The notes under the pieces are model-generated. The model did no database searches. It saw only the letters and a program-made list of their open reading frames with translations, and had not been told where the DNA came from. 64,000 nucleotides of DNA, taken from an uncultured Lachnospiraceae bacterium (GTDB lineage Bacteria > Bacillota > Clostridia > Lachnospirales > Lachnospiraceae). The position numbers and the translations under genes were made by a program. Shown piece after piece: positions 17,322 to 25,954 of this stretch. Each line of letters begins with the position of its first letter. Within the stretch, counting starts at the first letter, position 1. The stretch is taken from positions 1 through 64,000 of the forward strand of contig CAMNOU010000014.1 of assembly GCA_946546945.1 (NCBI GenBank), given 5' to 3'.

Positions 17322-18365
17322 ATGAATAAAATAGATATAAAGTCTCTGACGATGGAGCAGCTGGAGGAGTGGGTGCTTTCCGCCGGAGAAAAAAAATTCA
17401 GGGCAAAGCAGCTTTATCAGTGGATGCATGTAAAACTCGCGGACTCTCCGGATGCCATGGGGAATATCCCGGGAAGCCTGAAGGAAAAAATCCGGACACA
17501 GTGCACCTACACTGTTCTGCAGAAAAAACTATGCCAGGAATCGCGGCAGGACGGGACAAGGAAATACCTGTTCTGTCTGGAGGATGGCAATATGATCGAG
17601 AGCGTGCTGATGCGGTATAAACATGGGAATTCTGTTTGTATCTCTTCGCAGGCCGGATGCCGGATGGGATGCCGGTTCTGTGCTTCAACACTCGATGGCC
17701 TGGTACGCAATCTGACGCCGGCGGAGATGCTGGAGCAGATCTACCGGATCAGCGCGGATACCGGTGAACGCGTATCCAATGTGGTCGTGATGGGGACCGG
17801 TGAGCCGCTGGATAACTATGATAACCTGCTTACCTTTATCCGGATGCTGACCGATGAGAACGGGCTGCATATCAGCCAGAGAAATGTGACCGTATCCACC
17901 TGCGGACTGGTGCCGCGGATCCGGCAGCTGGCTGACGAGGAACTGCAGATCACCCTGGCACTGTCTCTGCATGCATCGAATCAGAGAAAAAGAGAGTCGC
18001 TGATGCCGGTCGCAAAGGTGTATGAGATTGGTGATGTGGTAGACGCCTGCCGGTATTATTTTGAAAAGACCGGACGCAGAATCACTTTTGAGTACAGTCT
18101 GGTGGCCGGCGTCAATGACAGACAGGAGGATGCAAAAGAGCTGTCATCCCTGATCAGAGGCGTCAATTGCCATGTCAATCTGATCCCGGTCAACCCGATC
18201 GAAGAGCGGGAATATACGCAGCCGGATCATAAAGCTGTACTGGATTTTAAAAATAAACTTGAAAAAAATGGAATTAATGTTACTATTAGAAGAGAAATGG
18301 GCCGTGATATAGACGGCGCATGTGGACAACTGCGCAAAAGATTTACAGAAAGGCAGGATGCGTAA
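17322..18365 (+). CDS. rlmN: 23S rRNA (adenine-2503-C2) methyltransferase (radical SAM)
   Basis: Methylates A2503 of 23S rRNA and A37 of some tRNAs, 347 aa. The 4Fe-4S ligands are C113, C117 and C120 in GCRMGCRFCAS. VMGTGEPLDNYDN is the SAM-binding GE motif, and a C-terminal cysteine (GACGQL) completes the pair that handles the methyl group. RlmN rather than Cfr is favoured by the housekeeping cluster and by the overall N-terminal accessory domain. Confidence 0.94.
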   Translation: MNKIDIKSLTMEQLEEWVLSAGEKKFRAKQLYQWMHVKLADSPDAMGNIPGSLKEKIRTQCTYTVLQKKLCQESRQDGTRKYLFCLEDGNMIESVLMRYKHGNSVCISSQAGCRMGCRFCASTLDGLVRNLTPAEMLEQIYRISADTGERVSNVVVMGTGEPLDNYDNLLTFIRMLTDENGLHISQRNVTVSTCGLVPRIRQLADEELQITLALSLHASNQRKRESLMPVAKVYEIGDVVDACRYYFEKTGRRITFEYSLVAGVNDRQEDAKELSSLIRGVNCHVNLIPVNPIEEREYTQPDHKAVLDFKNKLEKNGINVTIRREMGRDIDGACGQLRKRFTERQDA

Positions 18366-18368
18366 AAG

Positions 18369-19100
18369 ATGAAAATAAGTTCCCTGACGAATATCGGGGC
18401 GAGTCGGGAGATCAATCAGGATTATCTCTACTCATCAGAGGATCCGGTAGGAAGACTGCCGAATCTCTTTGTCGTTGCAGACGGGATGGGCGGACATAAT
18501 GCCGGAGAATTCGCTTCCAGATATGCAGTGGAAACCATAGTAGATACTGCGCAAAAAACTGAAAAGAGGGATACAGTTGCTATTCTGAAAGAATGCATTG
18601 AAAGTGCGAATTCCGCAATCAGGGCTCACGCCGATTCTCATGAGGACATGGCGGGAATGGGGACGACGATTGTGGCGACCGTGCTGAACGGGCACAATCT
18701 GATCACGGCAAATGTCGGAGACAGCAGGCTGTATCTGGCAGGGAACGAACTCAGACAGATCACCAGGGATCATTCACTGGTCCAGGAGATGGTACGGATG
18801 GGTGAACTGGATGCCGGCAAGGCCCGGATCCACCCGGATAAGAATATTATTACGAGAGCTGTCGGCGCGGAAAAAAGCGTTGAGGTGGATCTGTTTGAAT
18901 CCATACTGGATCCGGGAGACCGAATCCTTTTATGTTCCGACGGCCTGACCAATATGGTGGATGACAGTGAGATCCTGGAGATCCTGAACGGGCCGGGAAC
19001 ACTCGAGGCGAAGACGGAGCATCTGATTGAACGGGCAAATAAAAACGGCGGGAAGGACAATATTACCGTTATTACAATAGATCCTGAGTTGGAGAGGTAA
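18369..19100 (+). CDS. PP2C-type Ser/Thr phosphatase (Stp/PrpC)
   Basis: Mn-dependent phosphatase of 243 aa that reverses the kinase encoded next. Motifs in order: REINQD (about residues 14-19), ADGMGGH (about 37-43), GTTIVA, NVGDSRLY, LCSDGLTNMV and GGKDNITV. It starts 3 bases after rlmN and ends 6 bases before the kinase gene, so they are co-expressed. Soluble; no membrane segment. Confidence 0.93.
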   Translation: MKISSLTNIGASREINQDYLYSSEDPVGRLPNLFVVADGMGGHNAGEFASRYAVETIVDTAQKTEKRDTVAILKECIESANSAIRAHADSHEDMAGMGTTIVATVLNGHNLITANVGDSRLYLAGNELRQITRDHSLVQEMVRMGELDAGKARIHPDKNIITRAVGAEKSVEVDLFESILDPGDRILLCSDGLTNMVDDSEILEILNGPGTLEAKTEHLIERANKNGGKDNITVITIDPELER

Positions 19101-19106
19101 GCATAT

Positions 19107-21242
19107 ATGATAGAAAATGGAATGTGGATAGCCGATCGTTACGAGGTGGAGAGAAAGATCGGAACCGGCGGGATGTCGGATGTATATAAGGCGATGGACC
19201 ATACACTTGGAAGAAGCGTTGCGATCAAAGTGTTAAAACAGGAATTTTGCGAGGATATGACCTTTGTTTCAAAGTTCCGTACAGAAGCACAGTCCGCAGC
19301 AGGGCTGGAGCATCCGAATATTGTAAATATCTATGATGTGGGGAGCCAGGACGGTTTCTATTATATCATCATGGAGTATGTGGAAGGAATTACCTTAAAG
19401 AATTACATTGAGAGAAAGGGACAGCTGAATTACAAAGAGACTTTAAGTATCGCGATTCAGGTTTCCCGCGGTATTCAGGCCGCGCATGCGAAGAATATTA
19501 TTCACAGAGATATCAAACCGCAGAATATTATTATCTCCAAAGAAGGAAAAGTGAAAGTAACGGATTTCGGTATCGCGAGAGCGATTTCTGAAAATACGAT
19601 CCATTCAGATGTCATGGGGTCAGTGCATTACCTGTCTCCGGAGCAGGCCAGAAACGGCTATGTCAGCAACCGCAGTGATATCTATTCCATCGGTATCGTT
19701 ATGTATGAGATGGTTACAGGAAGGGTCCCCTATGATGGGGAGAGCGCTGTTTCCATCGCGATCAAACACCTGCAGGATGAGATGGTTCCCCCGCATGAAT
19801 ATGCGAAAGATGTCCCGGTCAGTCTGGAAAAAATCATTCTGAAATGTACACAGAAGAGTGCAGACAGACGTTACGATTCCATTGAGAGCCTGCTTGTTGA
19901 TTTGAGGAAGAGCCTTCTGACGCCGAATGAGGATTTTGTCACGCTTGTTCCGTTCAATCAGGATAAGACCCGTGTGCTCAGTGCGGAGGAAGTAAAAGAG
20001 ATTCAGCACAAGACAGGATCCGTAGATCTGGAAAAAGGCAGGACAGAGGCGCCTGCTGCTGAAAAATATGATCGTTATGCCAAAACCAGAAAATATGACG
20101 ACGATTATGAGGATGAGGATGATTACGAAGATGAAAACGACCGCTACTATGATGAGGATGGCGATGACGATGAGGACGGACGCTTCCTGAATTCCAGACT
20201 GGAAAAGGTTGTCAACGTACTGCGTATCGTCGTTGCGATCATTATCGCTCTGATCGTTATCTATCTCGTCGGCAGCTTCCTGGGCGTCTTTAACTTCGGC
20301 TTTTTAAATAAAGACAAAACCAATGAATCGGATACACAGGTAGAACAGTCGACGGAGAAGGTTGAGATGATCGACCTGCTGAACAAGACTGTTGCTGAGG
20401 CAAAGACTGCGCTTTCTGAACTGGGACTGACTCTGGAATCGACCGAAGAGCATTCGGATGAGGTAGAGGCAGGCAGAATTATGGATCAGGATCTGAAGCT
20501 TGGAGACATGGTCGATGTTGGTTCGACGGTTCATGTAGTGGTTTCTTCGGGTCCGGAAGAAGTGCAGGCAGCCGAGGTGGAGGTTCCGAATGTGGTGGGA
20601 GATACCGCAGAATCGGCCATGGCAGCACTGCAGGACAGAGGACTCTCCGCTGTCCGTGAATTTGAATACGACAGTTCTGTGGAAGCCGGAAAGGTTATCC
20701 GGCAGTCACCCGAAGCCGGCAGCAAGGCCAGTGAGGGCGACAAAGTAACCATTTATGTAAGCCAGGGCACGGAATCAGCCAAGGTGCCGGACCTGAGAGG
20801 AAAATCGCAGTCTGACGCGGAGAATGCGCTGGGAGATGCAGGACTGAATGTCGGAAATATTACAGAGGACTACAGTGACAGCGTGGAGCAGGGCCTCGTG
20901 ATCGATCAGAGTGTGGAGTCCGGGAAATATGTTGATAAGGGAACCTCTGTGAATCTTATTGTCAGCAAAGGGAAAAAGGAAGTCAGCTATTATCTGAAGT
21001 CGAAAGTAACGGCTCCTTCCAATGTTACGGTTCAGTCTGCAGACATTTCCCTTTATAAGGCGGAAAGTGATGAACTGATCCAGTCCTGGGATAATGTCAC
21101 CGAATTCCCGGCTACAGTGGAAGCGCACGGCATTACCGGCACAGATAAGGGAACGCTGGTCATCGTATGGCACTATACAGATGCTGATGGTAATGAAGGT
21201 GATTACGAGCAGCCGGCAGACGTTACATTCCGTGAGGAATAA
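19107..21242 (+). CDS. PASTA-domain Ser/Thr protein kinase (PrkC/PknB type)
   Basis: Transmembrane Hanks kinase that senses muropeptides or lipid II, 711 aa. Kinase domain about 12-275: GTGGMSDVY glycine loop, K41, HRDIKPQN with D135, DFG, and SPEQ in the activation segment. A very acidic Asp/Glu/Tyr-rich linker lies at about 330-360, one membrane helix at about 370-392, three PASTA repeats at about 418-625, and an extra beta-rich tail of about 85 aa. Sits after its phosphatase and before rsgA, the usual Firmicutes order. Confidence 0.95.
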   Translation: MIENGMWIADRYEVERKIGTGGMSDVYKAMDHTLGRSVAIKVLKQEFCEDMTFVSKFRTEAQSAAGLEHPNIVNIYDVGSQDGFYYIIMEYVEGITLKNYIERKGQLNYKETLSIAIQVSRGIQAAHAKNIIHRDIKPQNIIISKEGKVKVTDFGIARAISENTIHSDVMGSVHYLSPEQARNGYVSNRSDIYSIGIVMYEMVTGRVPYDGESAVSIAIKHLQDEMVPPHEYAKDVPVSLEKIILKCTQKSADRRYDSIESLLVDLRKSLLTPNEDFVTLVPFNQDKTRVLSAEEVKEIQHKTGSVDLEKGRTEAPAAEKYDRYAKTRKYDDDYEDEDDYEDENDRYYDEDGDDDEDGRFLNSRLEKVVNVLRIVVAIIIALIVIYLVGSFLGVFNFGFLNKDKTNESDTQVEQSTEKVEMIDLLNKTVAEAKTALSELGLTLESTEEHSDEVEAGRIMDQDLKLGDMVDVGSTVHVVVSSGPEEVQAAEVEVPNVVGDTAESAMAALQDRGLSAVREFEYDSSVEAGKVIRQSPEAGSKASEGDKVTIYVSQGTESAKVPDLRGKSQSDAENALGDAGLNVGNITEDYSDSVEQGLVIDQSVESGKYVDKGTSVNLIVSKGKKEVSYYLKSKVTAPSNVTVQSADISLYKAESDELIQSWDNVTEFPATVEAHGITGTDKGTLVIVWHYTDADGNEGDYEQPADVTFREE

Positions 21243-21257
21243 TCTGATTTTGATACA

Positions 21258-22187
21258 ATGAAACAGGGAAAGATCATAAAAGGGATTGCCGGATTCTACT
21301 ACGTTTACGCAGCGGAATCCGGTATCTATGAATGCAGGGCAAAAGGACTTTTTCGAAAACAGAATATCAAGCCGTTGGTTGGAGATGTGGTGCAGTTCGA
21401 TGTGATTGATGAGGGGGAGAAGACCGGAAACGTGATCGACATCCTTCCGAGAAAGAATGCGCTGATCCGGCCGGCGCTGGCAAATGTGGATCAGGCATTG
21501 GTGATCTTCGCGGCGGACTGCCCGAAACCGAATCTGAATCTGCTGGATCGTTTCCTGATTATGATGGAGCAGCAGAATGTTCCTGCTGTGATCGGAATCA
21601 ATAAGGCGGATCTGGTTTCGCGGGAAGAACTGATGTCCCTGCGTGAGGCATATAGAAGCAGCGGGTATCCGCTTCTTTTTTTCAGCGCGGCAAAGGAAGA
21701 GGGGATCGATCAGATCCGGGAGCAGTTAAAAGGAAGGACAAGCACAGTCGCAGGACCCTCGGGCGTAGGAAAGTCAACGCTCATTAATCTGCTCGCGCCC
21801 GATGCTGCGATGGAGACCGGGGAGGTCAGTGAAAAAATACAGCGAGGGCGTCACACGACCCGCCATTCGGAGCTGATCGCTCTGGGAGAGGATACATACA
21901 TTTTTGACACGCCCGGATTCAGTTCCCTTACGGTAGATTATTATAATCCGGGAATGCAGCACCTGGCAGACAAAGAGTTTCAGGCGGTGGAGCCGGGGAC
22001 GCTCGGCTGGTTCTTTCCGGAGTTCAGAAGCAGGGAGGCGGACTGCCGTTTCGCGGGCTGCAGCCACATTCATGAACCGGACTGTGCGGTCCGGAGCGCT
22101 TTGGAAAACGGAGAGATCAGTTTGTCCAGATATCAGAATTATGTACAGATTTACCAGGAGTTGAAAAGTAAAAACAGATATTCCTGA
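21258..22187 (+). CDS. rsgA: ribosome small subunit-dependent GTPase A
   Basis: Circularly permuted GTPase that checks 30S maturation, 309 aa. OB domain first, then G4 NKAD, G1 GPSGVGKSTL, G3 DTPG, and a C-terminal zinc site CRFAGC...H...C. Often followed by rpe then thiN; here rpe is absent and thiN follows after 30 bases. Confidence 0.95.
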   Translation: MKQGKIIKGIAGFYYVYAAESGIYECRAKGLFRKQNIKPLVGDVVQFDVIDEGEKTGNVIDILPRKNALIRPALANVDQALVIFAADCPKPNLNLLDRFLIMMEQQNVPAVIGINKADLVSREELMSLREAYRSSGYPLLFFSAAKEEGIDQIREQLKGRTSTVAGPSGVGKSTLINLLAPDAAMETGEVSEKIQRGRHTTRHSELIALGEDTYIFDTPGFSSLTVDYYNPGMQHLADKEFQAVEPGTLGWFFPEFRSREADCRFAGCSHIHEPDCAVRSALENGEISLSRYQNYVQIYQELKSKNRYS

Positions 22188-22217
22188 ATACAGAACAGAA
22201 GGAAGAATGGTTCACAA

Positions 22218-22865
22218 ATGAATGTCCTGATTATTACCGGGGGTCGGATCGACCCCTGTTTTGCAAATCATTTTATAAATAAGACAGAGTGGGGAAAGGT
22301 CATAGCAGCGGATTCCGGTCTGGAATACTGCCGGAAGGAAGGCGTGATCCCGGATCTGATTCTGGGCGATTTTGATTCAGCCGATCCGGAAACATTCTGT
22401 GCCTATCAGGCCAGATATCCGTCCAGAATTGAGAAATTCCCTTCCAGGAAGGACGAGACCGATACGGAACTGGCGATCCGCAAGGCTGTGGAAGCCGGAG
22501 CTGACAGTATCACGATCCTCGGCGCGACAGGAAGCCGGATGGATCATGTGCTGGGAAATATCCAGCTTCTGAAACTGGCAATGGATGCCGGTGTGGAATG
22601 CTTTCTGGTAGATGAGCATAACCGGATCCGGATGACGGATAAAAACCTGACCCTGGAAAAATCCTGTCAGTATGGAGACTATGTCTCCCTGATCCCTTAT
22701 ACACCGGCAGTGGAAGGACTGACGCTGACCGGATTCGCCTATGAAGTAGCAGATTACACGATGACCGGGGGAAATGCCCGCGGAGTCAGCAACCGGATCG
22801 AGGCGGAACGGGCAACGATTGCATTTTCAAAAGGGATTCTTCTTGTTATTGAATCCCTGGACTGA
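22218..22865 (+). CDS. thiN: thiamine pyrophosphokinase
   Basis: Converts thiamine to thiamine diphosphate using ATP, 215 aa. Typical motifs are DLILGDFDS (about residues 45-53), DETDTELA and GATGSRMDHVLGN. Last gene of the priA cluster, 15 bases before cobS. No TPP riboswitch was seen upstream, in keeping with constitutive cluster expression. Confidence 0.92.
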   Translation: MNVLIITGGRIDPCFANHFINKTEWGKVIAADSGLEYCRKEGVIPDLILGDFDSADPETFCAYQARYPSRIEKFPSRKDETDTELAIRKAVEAGADSITILGATGSRMDHVLGNIQLLKLAMDAGVECFLVDEHNRIRMTDKNLTLEKSCQYGDYVSLIPYTPAVEGLTLTGFAYEVADYTMTGGNARGVSNRIEAERATIAFSKGILLVIESLD

Positions 22866-22880
22866 GAACGGGACGGAACC

Positions 22881-23645
22881 ATGCGATGGATTGAGAGCGT
22901 GATTGTGGCTTTTTCGATGTATTCGAAGATACCGATGCCGCATATTGAATGGACAAAACAGAATATGCGCTACACGATGTGTTTCTTTCCGCTGGTCGGC
23001 GCAGTCATCGGCTTTCTGATGTGGCTGTGGTGCAGGATCTGCGGGCTTATTATGCCGGGCAGTATTCTGCGGGGGGCCGTTTTTGTGCTGATTCCTGTCA
23101 TCGTTACCGGAGGGATTCATCTGGACGGGCTTCTGGATACGGCGGATGCCCTCAGCTCCTGGCAGCCGAGGGAGAAAAGGCTCGAGATCCTGAAGGACTC
23201 CCACGCCGGTGCGTTTGCAGTCATTGCCTGCTGCGGATATTTTCTGGCAGCTTTCGGCATCTGGTCGGAGGCCGCAGAACGGGCCGTCATGGTGCTGGGC
23301 ATCGGATTTATTCTGAGCCGGGCCCTGAGCGCGTTTGGGGTATGTACGTTTCCCCTGGCGAAGGACAGCGGACTTGCCGCGGCCTTTTCCGATGCAGCGG
23401 GGAAGGAACGCTGCCGTCTGGTCCTGATTCTGGAGGCTGCGGCGTGCGTGGCGGGAATGCTTGTGCTCAGCAGGCCGCTTGGTCTGGCCTGCGCAGTGTC
23501 GGCAGTGGCTGTCTGCTTTTTTTGCAGACAGATGGCCGTGCGTAAATTCGGAGGAATCACAGGGGACATACAGGGCTTTTTTCTGCAGATGTGTGAATTG
23601 GTCATGGCGTTTGCCGTGATACTTTTGGAGGTGACCGGGTTATGA
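22881..23645 (+). CDS. cobS: adenosylcobinamide-GDP ribazoletransferase (cobalamin synthase)
   Basis: Joins adenosylcobinamide-GDP to alpha-ribazole in the last steps of B12 synthesis or salvage. 254 aa with about six membrane helices. Seen: MYSKIPMPH near the N-terminus, GGIHLDGLLDTADALSS (about 74-90) and KDSHAGAFAV, which form the metal/substrate site. Stop overlaps the next start (ATGA). No other cobalamin genes except the CobU-like gene are present. Confidence 0.93.
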   Translation: MRWIESVIVAFSMYSKIPMPHIEWTKQNMRYTMCFFPLVGAVIGFLMWLWCRICGLIMPGSILRGAVFVLIPVIVTGGIHLDGLLDTADALSSWQPREKRLEILKDSHAGAFAVIACCGYFLAAFGIWSEAAERAVMVLGIGFILSRALSAFGVCTFPLAKDSGLAAAFSDAAGKERCRLVLILEAAACVAGMLVLSRPLGLACAVSAVAVCFFCRQMAVRKFGGITGDIQGFFLQMCELVMAFAVILLEVTGL

Positions 23646-23974
23646 TCTTGATCACAGGAGGTGCCTTTCAGGGGAAAGGTGCTTTTGCGAAGGAACTGGC
23701 CGGACAGAGAAACGCAGCGGTCATAGGCCCGCTCGACAGAATGATTGCACAGATGATGAGAGAGGGCACAGATCCTTTTTTGCAGATGGAGACAATCGCA
23801 AAGAACAATCCGGATGCAGTCTATACAGTCTGCGAGCTTGGATGCGGAATCGTTCCGGTCGATGCTTTTGACCGCGAGTGGAGAGAAAATGTGGGGCGGA
23901 TCTCCTGCATGTTTGCCGAAAAGGCGCAGGAAGTCTACCGTGTCCTCAGCGGCATCCCGGTGCGGATCAAATAA
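23642..23974 (+). CDS. short CobU-like protein (degenerate adenosylcobinamide kinase/guanylyltransferase)
   Basis: 110 aa, about 60% of full CobU. The start MILITGGAFQGKGAFAKEL matches the CobU P-loop, but the Ser/Thr after GK is Gly. The end (ELGCGIVPVDAFDREWRENV, then a run ending IPVRIK) matches the CobU C-terminus. The middle is missing, including the RxxHR-type region with the histidine that carries GMP; the protein has no histidine at all. It is co-translated with cobS (ATGA). A normal kinase/guanylyltransferase role is therefore doubtful; a structural or CobS-partner role is possible but is inference. Confidence 0.75.
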   Translation: MILITGGAFQGKGAFAKELAGQRNAAVIGPLDRMIAQMMREGTDPFLQMETIAKNNPDAVYTVCELGCGIVPVDAFDREWRENVGRISCMFAEKAQEVYRVLSGIPVRIK

Positions 23975-23994
23975 AGGAAAAGGGAGAGGATCGT

Positions 23995-24561
23995 ATGGTG
24001 GAAAAAGTTGGCTATATGGGAATACCCGGAAGCTTCTCCGAGCTTGCGGCTCAGAAACTGCTGGAGCAGATGGGGATGGAACAGATGGAACTGATTCCTC
24101 TGGTCTGCGCGAAAAATATTCTGGAGGCGATGCGTGACGGCAGTGTATCCTACGGAGTCCTTGCGGTGAGAAATACGACAGCAGGTCCCGTTTCAGAGTT
24201 CATTCAGGCCTTTCATAATGTAGAATATGAAATGCTCGGAGAGTATGTGCTGCCGATTCATCACTGTCTCTTTAAAAGACCGGAAGTGTCCATGTCCGGA
24301 CTTTTACAGGTGGCGTCTCATCCGCAGGCAATCCGACAGACCTGTAAGACACGTATGCGCCACTGGCCGGATCTGGCTGAGAAAGAGATTGAGGACACCG
24401 CGATCGGTGCGGAAAAGCTTGCGAAAGGGGAACTCCCGGATACGACAGCGGTCATCTGCAGCATCAACGCGGGGCAGGCCTGGGATCTGGATATGATCGC
24501 GCGTGATATTGAGGATTCCTCTGAAAACAAGACCACTTTCTGGCTGATGAAGCTCTGTTGA
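23995..24561 (+). CDS. prephenate dehydratase-like protein without ACT domain
   Basis: 188 aa, the size of a bare prephenate dehydratase (PDT) domain. Matches include GYMGIPGSFSE, YGVLAVRNTTAG (usual PIENT/SSxG), HHCLF, SHPQ and the C-terminal NKTTF (usual NxTRF). Asn, Gln and the first Thr of the catalytic set remain, but the Glu of ENT is Arg and the Arg of TRF is Thr. There is no ACT domain, so no phenylalanine control. It could be a divergent dehydratase or act on a related substrate, as the prephenate decarboxylases do. Start ATG 23995 follows GGGAGAGGA. Confidence 0.7.
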   Translation: MVEKVGYMGIPGSFSELAAQKLLEQMGMEQMELIPLVCAKNILEAMRDGSVSYGVLAVRNTTAGPVSEFIQAFHNVEYEMLGEYVLPIHHCLFKRPEVSMSGLLQVASHPQAIRQTCKTRMRHWPDLAEKEIEDTAIGAEKLAKGELPDTTAVICSINAGQAWDLDMIARDIEDSSENKTTFWLMKLC

Positions 24562-24574
24562 GAGGAGGACAGCC

Positions 24575-25063
24575 ATGATCGTACATCCGATTCCTCCCCT
24601 CTATGACGGGGAATCAAAAATCCTGATTCTGGGAAGCTTTCCTTCTGTCAAATCCAGAGAGGTCGGTTTCTTTTACGGCCATCCGCAGAACAGGTACTGG
24701 AAAGTGGTTTCGGCCGTGTTCGGGGAGACATGCCCGCAGACGATTCCCCAGAAAAAGGAGTTTCTTCACCGCAATCATATCGCGGCATGGGATGTGATCA
24801 GATCCTGCGACATCACAGGGTCTTCCGACTCCAGCATAAAAAATGTGCAGGCCAATGACCTGACGCAGATTCTTGATGCCGCAGATATCCGGCAGATCTT
24901 TGTCAACGGGAAAACCGCTGAAAAGATGTATAAGAAATACATTCAGCCGGAGATCCTTCGTCCGTGCATCTGTCTTCCGTCGACAAGCCCTGCCAATGCG
25001 GCCTGGAGCCTGGACAGACTGATCGGAGCGTGGAAGGTTATCCGGACAGAAGAAACGCTATAA
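24575..25063 (+). CDS. hypoxanthine-DNA glycosylase (UDG superfamily)
   Basis: 162 aa. LILGSFPSVKSREVGFFYGH and NRYW near the N-terminus, and LPSTSPANA near the C-terminus, match the DNA-deoxyinosine glycosylase branch of the uracil-glycosylase superfamily, which removes hypoxanthine made by adenine deamination. Start ATG has GAGAGGAGGA 6 bases upstream. Last gene of this transcription unit. Substrate is inferred from the family; a classical ung is at 31.3 kb. Confidence 0.82.
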   Translation: MIVHPIPPLYDGESKILILGSFPSVKSREVGFFYGHPQNRYWKVVSAVFGETCPQTIPQKKEFLHRNHIAAWDVIRSCDITGSSDSSIKNVQANDLTQILDAADIRQIFVNGKTAEKMYKKYIQPEILRPCICLPSTSPANAAWSLDRLIGAWKVIRTEETL

Positions 25064-25115
25064 AAACAGGCCAAAACTGCTCGCGAAAAAACTGAGAAAA
25101 AAAGTTAAAAAAGGC

Positions 25116-25145
25116 TTGACGAATGCAGCAGCATGATAGTATAAT
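25116..25145 (+). promoter_or_regulatory. promoter of the tRNA-Val/tRNA-Met operon
   Basis: TTGACG, an 18-base spacer and a consensus TATAAT, ending 33 bases before the tRNA. Confidence 0.85.
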
Positions 25146-25178
25146 AAGCAAGTCGTCAGGAAATCCTGATACAGAAAT

Positions 25179-25251
25179 GGGATCTTAGCTCAGCTGGGAG
25201 AGCATCTGCCTTACAAGCAGAGGGTCATAGGTTCGAGCCCTATAGGTCCCA
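25179..25251 (+). tRNA. tRNA-Val (TAC anticodon)
   Basis: Acceptor GGGATCT pairs with AGGTCCC; anticodon stem-loop CTGCCTTACAAGCAG; T loop GGTTCGAGCC. CCA is not encoded. Seven bases separate it from tRNA-Met. Confidence 0.96.
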
Positions 25252-25258
25252 TTTATAT

Positions 25259-25332
25259 GGCGAGATGGCTCAACTGGCTAGAGCGTCCGGTTCATACCCG
25301 GGAGGTTGAGAGTTCAAGTCTCTCTCTCGCTA
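25259..25332 (+). tRNA. tRNA with CAT anticodon (Met, elongator-like)
   Basis: Acceptor GGCGAGA pairs with TCTCGCT (one G-T pair at the end); anticodon stem-loop CCGGTTCATACCCGG; T loop AGTTCAAGTC. It lacks the three G-C pairs of initiator tRNA. A CAT tRNA could be elongator Met or lysidine-modified Ile; the elongator is more likely but is not proven. Confidence 0.9.
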
Positions 25333-25341
25333 CTGAAGAAA

Positions 25342-25375
25342 CCCTTTAAAGTCACTGATTTTAAAGGGCTTTTTT
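25342..25375 (+). terminator. terminator after the tRNA pair
   Basis: CCCTTTAAA and TTTAAAGGG form a 9-bp stem around a 9-base loop, followed by six T residues. Confidence 0.88.
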
Positions 25376-25390
25376 ATCCCTTGCGCGTTA

Positions 25391-25419
25391 TTGCGCACAG
25401 GGAAGATCTGTTATATAAT
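25391..25419 (+). promoter_or_regulatory. promoter of ssrA (tmRNA)
   Basis: TTGCGC, 17-base spacer, consensus TATAAT, ending 18 bases before the mature tmRNA 5' end. Confidence 0.8.
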
Positions 25420-25437
25420 ACTTTTACAATAAAATAC

Positions 25438-25778
25438 GGGGATGTACTGGTTTCGACGGGGTTTTAAAAGCTGGAGAAGCGAGCCGCATGAGATGCGTGA
25501 AATGTCAAAATTAAAAATAAACGCTGAAGATAGAAATTTAGCATTTGCTGCCTAGTTGCGGCATGCCTGACCTGAGGCACCTACACTTCAGGACCCAGGC
25601 ACCGATTCTGTAGGAAACGACATATACAAAGCTTTGCGTATATGGGCGTACGATGAAGCTACTGAAATCAGCAACCCGTTGCCGGGTGGCTGACGGAGGG
25701 AATGTCAAAACGGCAACTACGCTCGTAGAAGTACAGTGGCTGGAATTTCGGACAGGGGTTCGATTCCCCTCATCTCCA
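25438..25778 (+). ncRNA. ssrA: transfer-messenger RNA (tmRNA)
   Basis: Rescues stalled ribosomes. The ends form the tRNA-Ala-like acceptor: GGGGATG pairs with CATCTCC, and the T arm is GGTTCGATTCC; the 5' part has the hallmark GGTTTCGACGGG. The tag reading frame runs 25523-25555 from a GCT resume codon to TAG and encodes AEDRNLAFAA, a standard degron ending in AA. CCA is not encoded. Length 341. Confidence 0.96.
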
Positions 25779-25845
25779 TCTGCCGGAAGCGGCTGAGAAC
25801 AGGCATTTGCGCCGCTTTCCGTATCCGTCCGAAAGGGCATATGAA

Positions 25846-25870
25846 AGACGAAGAGATTCGTCTTTTTTTT
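25846..25870 (+). terminator. terminator after tmRNA
   Basis: AGACGAA-GAGA-TTCGTCT stem-loop followed by a run of T residues. A second GC-rich stem (GGAAGCGGC / GCCGCTTTCC) lies just upstream at about 25785-25820. Confidence 0.85.
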
Positions 25871-25954
25871 ATACCATAAAGCCGTCAATTCAGATGTAGT
25901 CTGTTTGAAAAAAATATGCTATACTGATAGCGAGTTGTTGTTTGGGAGGATAAA

